Positions 45,101 to 53,810 of a stretch of 64,000 nt of DNA are shown piece by piece. The DNA is from Mytilus galloprovincialis (Eukaryota > Mollusca > Bivalvia > Mytilida > Mytilidae), in NCBI RefSeq assembly GCF_965363235.1, contig NC_134843.1, forward strand, positions 868,001 to 932,000, written 5' to 3'. The notes beneath the pieces are model-generated. The model was given only the letters and a program-made list of their open reading frames with translations. It was not told the DNA's origin and did no database searches. Each line of letters starts with the position of its first letter. Position 1 is the stretch's first letter. Made by a program: the position numbers and the translations under genes.

Positions 45101-46299
45101 AGTTGCTTACGATATGATCTTTCTAATTTTAAAGCCCAATTACACTTTTGACACCAATTTCACGGTCCACTGAACATAGAAAATGAAAATGGGAGTTTCA
45201 GGTTAAAGTCTTTGGTCAAGGTAGTTTTTGATGAAGCTGCAGTCCAATCAAATTGAAACTTAGTACACTTGTTGCTTATGATATGATCTTTCTAATTTTA
45301 AAGCCCAATTACACTTTTGACCCCAATTTCATGGTCCACAGAACATAGAAAATGAAAGTGGGAGTTTCAGGTTAAAGTTTTTGGTCAAGGTAGTTTTTGA
45401 TGAGGCTGAAGTCCAATCAACTTGAAACTTAGTACACTAGTTGCTTACGATATTATCTTTCTAATTTTAAAGCCCAATTACACTTTTGACCCCAATTTCA
45501 CGGTCCACTGAACATAGAAAATGAAAATGGGAGTTTCAGGTTAAAGTTTTTGGTCAAGGTAGTTTTTGATGAAGCTGAAGTCCAATCAACTTGAAACTTA
45601 GTACACTAGTTGCTTACGATATGATCTTTCTCATTTTAAAGCCCAATTACACTTTTGACACCAATTTCACGGTCCACTGAACATAGAAAATGAAAATGGG
45701 AGTTTCAGGTTAAAGTTTTTGGTCAAGGTAGTTTTTGATGAAGCTGAAGTCCAATCAAATTGAAACTTAGTGCACTTGTTGCTTATGATATGATCTTTCT
45801 AATTTTTAAGCCCAATTACACTTTTTAAGCCCAATTACACTTTTGACCCCAATTTCATGGTCCACAGAACATAGAAAATGAAAGTGGGAGTTTCAGGTTA
45901 AAGTTTTTGGTCATGGTAGTTTTTGATGAAGTTGAAATCCAATCAACTTCAAACTTAGTACACACGTTCCCTATGATATGATCTTTCTAATTTAATTGCA
46001 AAATTATATTTTTCATCCCAATTTCACGGTCCACTGAACATAGAAAATGGTAATGGGAGTGGGGCATCCGTGTACTATGGACACATTCTTGTTTTCATTT
46101 TGAATTACTTAAACAGCTATTGAAGACTTTGGACCAATAGAACCTGCATATACAAGTAATACAATGTATTATAAGAACCAACCCAGCATACAGTCAATTG
46201 AAACAGGTGAAAATACTAATAAAATCTACGCTAAGGTTGTCAAGCAGACGACAAGACAGCAACCGGAAGTAGTGATAGCCGACAGTGATGCTAATACCA
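33145..46299 (+). CDS. gene D: five-Ig-domain transmembrane receptor (ten exons found, 3' end missing)
   Basis: Exons: 33145-33199, 34074-34427, 35838-36134, 37118-37378, 39333-39602, 40549-40866, 42084-42203, 43149-43179, 43389-43423, 46117-46299. All junctions are GT/AG and phases are compatible. They encode 641 residues and a phase-1 end. Residues 1-18 are the signal peptide. Ig-like domains lie at about 19-136, 137-235, 236-322, 323-412 and 413-518, each on one phase 1-1 exon. Domains 1-3 have the B/F Cys pair; domains 4 and 5 lack it. The TM is at about 529-551, followed by a basic CYRKKQKK. The tail has several Tyr motifs (AYTSN, MYYKNQ, IYAKVV); the last resembles an ITIM but lacks the usual hydrophobic residue two before Tyr. 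Probably a cell-surface adhesion or immune receptor. The terminal exon was not identified. Confidence 0.8.
34074..34427 (+). CDS. gene D exon 2, Ig domain 1
   Basis: 354 nt, phase 1-1. V-like domain with INFTCVV, SWNFEN and NITCEAFY, plus two further Cys that may form an extra disulphide. Confidence 0.8.
35265..35828 (+). repeat. bivalve-type 'gctcacctggcc' dispersed repeat
   Basis: Starts with 'tagctcacctggccctgacc', contains a 'cgtccgtcgtc' run at about 35322-35365, and continues to 'ttttactaacattttt' 10 bp before the exon 3 acceptor of gene D. A degenerate head fragment is at about 47948-48060. Confidence 0.65.
35838..36134 (+). CDS. gene D exon 3, Ig domain 2
   Basis: 297 nt, phase 1-1. 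I-set type: VNITCSAR, PHFTWFVSG, RLYCVAESGE. The acceptor directly abuts a dispersed repeat. Confidence 0.85.
37118..37378 (+). CDS. gene D exon 4, Ig domain 3
   Basis: 261 nt, phase 1-1. I-set type: YNISCLI, FRWYINSE, NNYTCNATNGIG. Confidence 0.85.
37979..39272. mobile_element. DNA element with palindromic CGCG TIRs, copy 2 (~1.3 kb)
   Basis: The ends share 'ttccagaccat.ggagtattt' and inverted 'aaaatactcatatggtctgt', as in copy 1. The right end has repeated palindromes GACCGTACGCGTACGGTC. No transposase ORF is recognised. Inserted in gene D intron 4. Confidence 0.65.
39333..39602 (+). CDS. gene D exon 5, Ig-like domain 4 without the Cys pair
   Basis: 270 nt, phase 1-1. The Ig fold is suggested by VEGKPLPNVTWTQD and EDTGNYTVSVDN, but the B-strand and F-strand Cys positions are Tyr and Val. 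Confidence 0.75.
40117..40273. mobile_element. near-perfect foldback (palindromic) element, ~157 bp
   Basis: Arms of about 75 bp meet at a short loop (CCGC TTCG CGG near 40197). The arms share 'gaccataaaac'-type sequence, for example 'ttgactcttcacatt' inverted as 'aatgtgaagagtcaa'. Intronic in gene D. Confidence 0.75.
40549..40866 (+). CDS. gene D exon 6, Ig-like domain 5 without the Cys pair
   Basis: 318 nt, phase 1-1. FPQPNITWYF and SHSGQYTLMVHNSIG are I-set hallmarks; both canonical Cys are replaced. Confidence 0.75.
41030..41160. repeat. fragments of two dispersed families
   Basis: 'tctcattggcaatcatacca' (family of 7205) is followed by 'gggttgaacctggttttatg' (family of 18625). Intronic in gene D. 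Confidence 0.45.
42084..42203 (+). CDS. gene D exon 7, transmembrane segment
   Basis: 120 nt, phase 1-1. A hydrophobic helix (IVAGVLGAVVFIILAACVV) is followed by NCYRKKQKK, fixing type I topology. Confidence 0.75.
42240..42510 (-). repeat. 'ggtatgattgcc' dispersed family, inverted long copy
   Basis: Reads 'agtggttgtcgtttgtttat', 'gggccttttatagctgacta' and 'attggcaatcataccac', the reverse complement of 7205-7500. Intronic in gene D. Confidence 0.65.
43149..43179 (+). CDS. gene D exon 8 (31 nt)
   Basis: Small cytoplasmic exon, phase 1 in and 2 out, between TTTTTGCAG and GTATTA. It encodes a basic segment (EKQRKRSWRS). Confidence 0.5.
43389..43423 (+). CDS. gene D exon 9 (35 nt)
   Basis: Small cytoplasmic exon, phase 2 in and 1 out, between TTTTTCAG and GTGAGT. 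It encodes SSKDIDDIIKEN and restores the phase needed by the next exon. Confidence 0.5.
43728..43808. repeat. short inverted repeat, 27-bp arms
   Basis: 'gcgatatatatgggctcagt' is inverted as 'actgacccccatatatatcg' with a 26-bp spacer. Confidence 0.55.
44058..44400 (+). repeat. 'gccccacctacgatagtaga' repeat, single-unit copy
   Basis: The head is followed by a 'cgtccgttcgtc' simple-sequence run (44107-44165), one body unit ('aggttaaagtttttggtc') and the 'gggacacattcttgtt' end. Confidence 0.7.
44756..46095 (+). repeat. 'gccccacctacggtagtaga' repeat with seven tandem body units
   Basis: Same head and end as the 44058 copy, but the body unit is present about seven times (starts near 44862, 45028, 45198, 45366, 45537, 45707 and 45893), each about 170 bp. 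A 'cgtt' run is at 44806-44855. Confidence 0.75.
46117..46299 (+). CDS. gene D exon 10, tyrosine-rich tail
   Basis: 183 nt, phase 1-1, between TTAAACAG and GTAAGT. It encodes the Tyr-containing tail (EPAYTSNTMYYKNQ, NKIYAKVVKQ). The acceptor lies about 25 bp after the end of a repeat array. Confidence 0.65.
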
Positions 46300-47059
46300 G
46301 TAAGTGACTTCTTTAGCATTCTATTTTGTAATTAAAATTATTATATGGGTTTTACATGGTATTAGTCAATGAGACCGCAATTAAAACAATTTATCAAGAC
46401 ACCGAGATATGAAAGTATTTCTAAAACTTCTAAGACAGTTGCCTATACACGGTGGGTATGGTTGTCCTGCGAGAGAACGTTCTGTGCTGGTGATTTGGTC
46501 CTGTCAGGTGCTGGTGGGTCCTGATTCTGTGCTGGTGGGTTTGTTTACATTGTATCAGAACGGCAATAAAACGACTGTTTTGTTGCTTAATTTTTCTCTG
46601 ATGCGTCATAAGTACCATGCAAAGTATATTACAACAATATTATATTGCAAAAGTCGTGCAAGTTCGTTAATCGGAATTGTCCTGACGCTATGCTGGTGAT
46701 AAGAAAAACGGTCCTGGTTCTGTGCTCCTATGTCCTGGTTCTGTGCCTTTATATTTTAGTTAAAAGTGGCATATATTCAAGATCATTGATGCTGTACTGT
46801 TATTGGCTAATTAACTGTTGTCTGCTTTCTTGAAATTTACATTGTTGTGAATCTGTTTACTGTTATTATGAGAGAAAAAATACCCCTATATTTTTATTTT
46901 TTTTAAAATTAACTGTAATCTTATTTATTGGCCTGTTTATGGAACCCTTCTTGCACCCTTTTAAGATAAGAAAATATGTTTACGATTTTCGGGATTACGA
47001 TCATTTTGCAAGATCACCAAAATACGTTGTAAATTATACAATACTTATATAAAGTAGAT

Positions 47060-47175
47060 GATGTGGTATGTTTGTTGTCAATGGACAAATTTCCATAAGA
47101 AACCAAAGGAAGTATGTGTTAACAACCATACGTCATCGTACGACCTTCAACAATAACCCATAAAATAAAATGTAA
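47060..47175 (+). repeat. 'ggtatgattgcc' family, degenerate copy
   Basis: 'gatgtggtatgtttgttgtc', 'accatacgtcatcgtacgac' and 'cttcaacaataacccataa' align to the family consensus. The rest of 46300-48120 has no gene I can support; a T/G homopolymer block lies at about 47330-47358. Confidence 0.45.
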
Positions 47176-48139
47176 AAGGTTTTGCATAAAAATGGAGAGC
47201 AAAAATATAGAACAAAGGACTTTCTGAGCGTTTGAATCATATGTCTTTAGCAGCTTAAAACACATTTGTTTGTGAACAATTTAGTGCTGACTATAAGAAT
47301 GACAATAGTATTGCGGGTTTGTTTGTTTGTTTTTTTTTTTTGGGGGGGGGGGGGGGGGATGGGGGATAAGTTAGAGCGAGATTACAGTGAAAGTTTTAAG
47401 CTTGGCATAGTTTCTCGTAAGATTTATAAGTTGTATTTTAAAAGAAAAATGTATCTTATAGCTATTAAGAATCACTTGCTGTATCTGTAAGATTTTTTCA
47501 ACATAATTTTTTTGTCTGAACGGTTATCAGGTATATTTTTTCGAAAGTTCGATAGAACACTAAAAAAAAATTCACTATTTTATGAAAGGGCAGACTAGAA
47601 TATGTCAGAGAATGAAGACCAGATAACCTTTGTACAGAGATTTTTGTTATGTTTAGCATGGGATCAACACAAGGGTACATTACCCTTAAAGATCTATTTA
47701 AAAGTATTTGAAACTACCGTTTGCTTTGTTAATTGTGCCTTCAATTTCAAAAATTAAAATATCTCCTAGCTTCATACTACCAATTGAGTATAAAACAAGT
47801 ATATAAGTTTAAAAAAGAAATTCTTAGATTAAACACCTACATTTAACTTTAAAAGGTCATAACAGTTTAAAACAATACAAATCCACACACACAAAAAACT
47901 GGCTTAATTTCAACTGGTTATCAACCCGAATCGCTATAAGATCATATATAAGCTCACCTGTGTCGAGGGGTCGTGTGAGGTTCATGTATTGTCTTGGCGT
48001 CCGCAATTACAAAAAGATCTTTTCTGAAATTACTTGACCAAATGTTACCAAATGATTTTTCAAGAGTGAATCTAGGAAAAACAATATTCATCAACAAACA
48101 TGACCACTGTCTGTTAAAATGTATTCGAGTTTTTAGTTA

Positions 48140-48402
48140 CAGCCGATTCCATTGAGTATGTAGGCAAAGGTAATATCTTTGGTTAGCTTGCTTGTTAGCT
48201 AAACCCTGAAGTCATAGTTAGGTAAGGTATACTACCCTCCTTTCGAAGTAGCCTGGTCCTACGGATAGAAAGATGTGTCATTTGTCGGACTAGTCTACTC
48301 TTAAAGTAGGGTAGTTTACATAACCTAACAATGACTTTTCTGTTCAGCAAGCAAGATAACCAAAGATATTCCCTTTGTCTACACACTCATTGAAATCGGC
48401 TT
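48140..48402. mobile_element. MITE-like element with ~100-bp TIRs
   Basis: The left end 'agccgattccattgagtatg' is inverted at the right end ('cactcattgaaatcggct'). Homology between the arms continues through 'aatatctttggtta.cttgcttg' to the 'actaccct' block. Confidence 0.7.
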
Positions 48403-48721
48403 TAATATTGCAAAAGTTCAAGCAATTAGGGCAAAACTTACCGAGTAAAAAAAAATCAAAAGGCCAATGTCTATCTACCTTGCACATTTCAGAAAATTCA
48501 GATCAGATAACGAAACTGGTTCAGCAACATTTATAAGCAATTTAAGATTTTGACCCTCACAGTTTCCATTCACCACAAATATTCTCGTTACAACGAATCA
48601 TTTTAAATACAAAAATACCAGTTGCAGCCTTTTGTTTATCTATTAATATATGTATACGGATAAAGTTATGAAAGGCAGCAGGGTCACCAGGTGAGGAGTC
48701 CATGTCATCTGAAATAAATGC

Positions 48722-49008
48722 TAAGGCAGCAACCATTTGATTTTCTGGGGGGGGGGGGGGGGGGGGCTATGGTTTTTTTTTGGAAAAAAAGTTAGTTTCC
48801 AGTTTTTGGAGAAAAAAATAATTTGTTTTTGATTCTGAGAAAAAAAAATTGTTGTTTCACCCTCAGCTGCCACTATATGTAATGCTAAAATTGAAAGAAA
48901 AAAAAATGTTTTCGACTTGTCGCGAAAAAAAAAATTTGTCCAGAAAAAAGAACCATAGCCCCCCCCCCCCCCCCCCCCCCCCCAGAAAATCAAATGGTTG
49001 CTGCCTAA
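48722..49008. mobile_element. foldback element with poly-G/poly-C in the TIRs
   Basis: The left arm 'aggcagcaaccatttgattt' then 'tctg' and a G-run of about 20, 'ctatggttttt'; the right arm is its inverse with a C-run. The interior is A/T-run rich. A second right arm is at 50350-50450. Confidence 0.75.
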
Positions 49009-49390
49009 GCATAGATCTAGAAAGCGACAGATAATCATGACATTAAAAAAACTCTCTTCTTTTCGACTTTTTCGAAAAAATTGACACATAAAATGAATTG
49101 TATAGTATTGTGGAATTTTTAACTTGTGTACAATTCATTGGTTACACCTTTTACTAGGATAACAATCCTGTCAAGTATGAGCTGGGGAAAATATTTCAGA
49201 AAAGAAGATGAAATGTGAAAGTTTCCCTGCGTCAGGCGCAACAGCATACGAACAGCTAACATGCCTCGTCAGGGTGGAAGCTAAAAAGTCCACGAAAATT
49301 TGATTTAAAACCTTTATTCGTTCCAACAAAGTTATTGAGATTTTGTTGAGGATTTAACCATCTACGACAACAAAATTTTTTTTTTTAGAA

Positions 49391-49662
49391 TTTACAGCTC
49401 TTCTATAAATATATGCAAAGCAAACCATTGATCAAATTGCTTGCTATGATTGTTTGGATGTTTGTAAACGACAGGTAAGTAGTCTGTTTACTATATACTA
49501 GAATTTGTTTGGACAATAAACATTAACTATAATTCCTGTCAGTTTGTATTTGTCCAATCAAATCCCAGTATGTATTGAAACTCCGCCTACCTCAAAACAT
49601 CCAAGCAAATAGCAAGCAAGTCAATCAAAGTTTTTGCATGCTTTTATAGAAGAGCTGTGCTA
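49391..49662. mobile_element. MITE-like element, ~270 bp
   Basis: The left end 'acagctcttctataaa' is inverted at the right end as 'tttatagaagagctgt'. Arm homology continues through 'ttgcttgctat' and 'tttggatg', about 60 bp per arm. Confidence 0.65.
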
Positions 49663-50249
49663 TATAATGCAAAGAAGCGTTTAAGTTTTTCGCCAAAAAA
49701 TACTATCAATTTCTTTTTGTCCTATGTAAACTTCCGTACCATTTCCTTCCATTCATGATAATTGAATTGAACTGTAAAATATTTCTTGGAACCTTCTTAA
49801 TTCCTTTATAAAGTCTTATTTATACATAATTATGACAATAACTGTTGTGAGCACAAGATTGACTGCACACTTTTACAGTTCTGCTTCATCAAACATTAAA
49901 ATGTGAACTTAAATTTTGAGACTTTTTTAATCGACACGATTGGAATTTTTGTATATGAGAACATGGTTTATCTATTAGTTGAAAATTCGGATTTGAACTA
50001 GCTTTCAGTACCTGCGAGCATTCGTTGTTCAATAATGTGTGTCTTTGTGTTATTATTTTATGTGATAAATTGTTGTGTTGGTACACCACTGTAACAATGA
50101 AGGAGGAAATGATGAGGGTTGGTTGGGTGGAAGTGGGGAGGGGTATGCGGAGCGCTAACAAACATGTCTATGCGGCATGGGCTTTGATCATTGTTGAAGC
50201 ATCAATGTAAGGGGCATTTAATATCTTAATAAAACTATTCTTATTTTAG

Positions 50250-50349
50250 NNNNNNNNNNNNNNNNNNNNNNNNNNNNNNNNNNNNNNNNNNNNNNNNNNN
50301 NNNNNNNNNNNNNNNNNNNNNNNNNNNNNNNNNNNNNNNNNNNNNNNNN
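50250..50349. other. assembly gap (100 N)
   Basis: Exactly 100 N, the size conventionally used for gaps of unknown length. It lies where the left arm of a poly-G/C foldback would be expected. Confidence 0.95.
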
Positions 50350-50397
50350 ACAATTTTTTCTTAAAAAACAAATATTTAAAATCAAAAAAAAACCATA

Positions 50398-50428
<31 letters not shown>

Positions 50429-50450
50429 GAAAATCAAATGGTTGCTGCCT
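50350..50450. mobile_element. poly-G/C foldback element, second copy (right arm only)
   Basis: 'aaaccatagcc' plus a C-run of 27-29 and 'cagaaaatcaaatggttgct' match the right arm of 48722-49008. The left part falls in the gap. Confidence 0.7.
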
Positions 50451-50809
50451 TATTTAACCATAAAAAAGAATATGTTATCTAGTAATGCTGCATTTTATAT
50501 GTATGTCTCAAGATTAATAATATAACAAGTAATTAAAAATGTTTCAGAATTATGAAGTAGTTTCGCCATGACCTACTGCTTACAACATGGTGGTCCGATG
50601 ACTGTCTCGCAGTGTGTTGTTATAACTGGAAATGTGCGTGGCCTTGCTCCATAGAAATAACTGATGCAAGACGCTGTATGCTTCAAATATGTTAACCTTA
50701 CTTAAATACATGCTATATTTATTACTTGTAAATAAAAATTGTATTAGAAATTTTGAAGTCTTATTAAAACTTCTGAAAAGACATTCTTAATTGACAAAAT
50801 TATTACAAA

Positions 50810-51385
50810 AGAGATGAGTGCAGCTTCCCAATTGTGAACTTTCAATTGCTATGTAGCAACATTACAGCAGCACCTGCATACGAAGTATATTTCTCTGAAT
50901 GTATACGATATTCCTGGGCTTGTATTTCCTAACATGATTTCCTTGATAGAGGGTTGCTACTCACATGGAAGTATTAAACTCAGAGTTCCAAATAGTTAAG
51001 TTGAAATCATCCATTCGTAAATTTTATGGACTCCATCATGAGTTGGTTGATCGTTATGGAATATCCGTTTCACAGATGATAGCGAATATAATTCTGAACT
51101 ACAATTCCGTTCCCTCCTCACGAATGTGACCTTCCAAATTTGAAGTGTTTGTACTAAAATGAGCAACACGACGGGTGGCACATGCGGAGCAGGATCTACT
51201 TACTCTTCGGGAGCATTTGAAATCATCCCCCGTTTTTGGTTTTGTGTTGTTGAGTCTATTTTTCTATGTTGTGTCTTGTGTACCATTGTTTGTCTCTTTG
51301 TTTTTTTAGCCATGGCATGGTCGGTCTATTTTCGATTTATGAGTTTATATGTCACTCTGTTATCTTTCGCCCCTCTTTTGTAGGA
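50810..51385 (+). mobile_element. RT element 3' part, plus orientation
   Basis: Decayed RT C-terminal coding (a LVDRYGISVSQM-like block near 51035) followed by the standard tail ('gcaacacgacgggtggcaca', 'agccatggcatggtcggtct', 'atctttcgcccctcttttg'). Confidence 0.65.
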
Positions 51386-51558
51386 CATTACTCTGTAGAG
51401 TCTCAATAAGTTCAATAGATTTCCTAACCGTGTCATAATATATATTCTCTTCTAGCACATCGAAAGAGGTCGATCAGTTTTCATATTTTTACTGATGGTA
51501 CTTTCCAACGTGTTTTGAAGAGAGCGACAGATGGTCTTTATTGTTCGGTACTACCCTT

Positions 51559-51756
51559 GGACTTTCTCCGTTAGTGAATACAAGAGAACGAGGACTTTCT
51601 CCGTTAGTGAATACAAGAGAACGAGGACTTTCTCCGTAAGTGAATACAAGAGAACGATACATTTCTCCGTTAGTGAATACAAGAGAACGAGGACTTTCTC
51701 CGTTAGTGAAAACAAGAGAACGAGGACTTTCTCCGTTAGTGAATACAAGAGAACGA
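51559..51756 (+). repeat. 33-bp minisatellite, six units
   Basis: The unit 'ggactttctccgttagtgaa' plus 'tacaagagaacga' repeats six times with few changes. The 33-bp period leaves frames open on both strands (11-residue repeats such as FSVSEYKRTRT); no splice-linked gene context is seen. Confidence 0.8.
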
Positions 51757-53732
51757 TATATTTCTAAGCTTTAACATTAGTTTTATGTTTGACATAAACA
51801 GTCTCTCCAAGTGCTTAAAATGCCATCTCGGTGGTTTAGTTGTAGCGTGCTCGTCTCGACTTTGAAATTTGTGTTAAAATGCCGCTACTCCGCTAAGCAA
51901 AAATAAGTAAGTGCAATGACTGATTGGCTTGAAGTAAGAATAATGTTTCCGGGCAGGGTGATATGCCTTTTTGCTGACTGTTACTATGTGAACTAACACA
52001 TTATCAATCCGGCTCACCGTGTCGGTCTAGTAAAATGTAGGATGAATATTCATATCACATTATTAAAATGTGCTCGTCCTAAATATGCATTTAATTTACC
52101 GTTGAACAATAAGCAGCAAACAGTCATCATTTAATGCCTCAAAGAGCTGGATTGATTTTTCGACAGCACTAAGATTGCTTCATGATACTGGAAATGTTTT
52201 GGTCTTCAAACACTTTACATCAAAAGAACACTAATTATAGCTCGAATATAATAAGTGTTTGGATTCTCAAATTCCGTTTCTGATTTAAATATGCACTGTT
52301 ATAATGAACCAAGTGTATAAAAGAACTAGAACAACAAATGCAGATTGAAATGTTTTAATTGACCAACAACGATAGAGATGATACCAGCTTAAACACGCTC
52401 AGCAAAATAATGTTTTAAATCAGCAAAATAATGTTTTAAATATTTATGACAAGAGAAATGTTCGGAAAGAATGTGCATAGACTTTCACTCTTATATGCGG
52501 TTAAAATATTTAAAGATTCACTGCATGATCGTATAGAGACATATATGCATTTAAAATGTACATACAATCTGATTGCTAAGAATAGATTTATGAAAAGAAA
52601 TAATTGTAAAAAAAAAGCATTTTTATAGTTTGTTATTGGTATGAATTGAATAAACAGTTTTACACTTTTAAAACAATGCAAAATATAAGTTGACGGTAAA
52701 ATGGACAGAAAAAAAATGAAAAATCATATATTTTTAAAATTATTTGAAAATCCATTTTGTTCATTTGTGTGACAGATTTGGTAAACATAGTGAATTTTAG
52801 AGATATGTCTGCAAGACAAAAAAGAGCAGAAAACATAAAAATTTGGTTGATGCGTCAACATAAAAAAAAAAAACTGACGATCTTATCAGGAATCGGAGAG
52901 TAGGAGGCATATAACATTGCTGAAAAAATGTGTATTCAGAAAATTTCTGTAGATTCTGGTCAAGGTTTAATTTGGCTGGTATATTTTGACAATTAAATCC
53001 CAAAAAATAAGAGTTTCACGATTTTATGAAATTTCATTCCATAAATATATGTGTATTTGTGAAATTATGGCTTTAACCTATGACCTTTAGGTTTAAAATT
53101 GACAAGCATTGACCTTTTCCTACTATCTACCACTTGCATAAGATGTACATAGAAACATCTTCCAGGGAAAACACACATCATATTTCAATGTTTTAAGCCT
53201 ATGTTATGCAGCTGTTAAAACTTTAAAATCAGTAGTTTTATTTTCTTCATTTTTGATAAAGCAATCCTGATTTATTATGTTTTTAACCAAATACAAAATC
53301 AATAAACTTCCCCCTTTCTGATATTTTTAATATAGTTTCTTACCAAAAACCACGGAAGCTGAAGATTTTATTTTTTGCAGCAACCTTCAAATTTGACTCA
53401 TTGATCACGGACACCACGTTGGGCATCCTTTCTTGATTTGTAGTTACCTAAGAATAGCCTGTTTTGTTTTAAGGGGGCAAAAAACCATAACTAAAGATTA
53501 TTTCCGGAAATCATTTTTTTCGGACTCACTGATACACGGAAGCTGATTTTTTTGGGAAACACAATAAATAGAGGACAATATGTACCCTAGTCAAACAAAT
53601 CAACGAAACTACAGCTATTCATCAATGTTAATTACAACAACAACATAAACTTGAAATGCAACGGACAATGTCTGCAATGCTTAGTCATGTCTTGAACTTT
53701 CTAAGTTATGTGATCAGTTGACACTGTATCAC
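51757..53732. other. no gene recognised
   Basis: AT-rich spacer. A degenerate tRNA-like stretch is at about 51830-51880 and a 21-bp duplication ('cagcaaaataatgttttaaa') at 52400-52440. The part near 53732 should be gene E 3' UTR; a reverse-strand AATAAA candidate lies near 53270. Confidence 0.35.
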
Positions 53733-53810
53733 TCAGTATCTGTTGTCAGTCAGGTTAACTTTCTCTTCTGCCTCGGTCTCATCTGGTTTGTCAAATTCTC
53801 CCTCTTTCTC
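53733..53810 (-). CDS. gene E terminal exon, acidic tail
   Basis: 78 nt, phase 0, from TAATTGCAG to TGA. It encodes 25 residues rich in Glu/Asp, ending NLTDNRY. Confidence 0.7.
   Translation of the reverse strand, partial: EKEGEFDKPDETEAEEKVNLTDNRY

Noticed and set aside
46117..46299. A true ITIM in the gene D tail
   Set aside because: IYAKV has V at +3 but K at -2, so it does not meet the consensus.
46409..46833. Two overlapping plus ORFs after gene D exon 10
   Set aside because: Composition is driven by short 'gtgctggtg' repeats; no acceptor in the right phase.
51830..51905. Second tRNA-like stretch ('ggtggtttagttgtagcgtg')
   Set aside because: Only the A-box region is recognisable and the arms do not pair.
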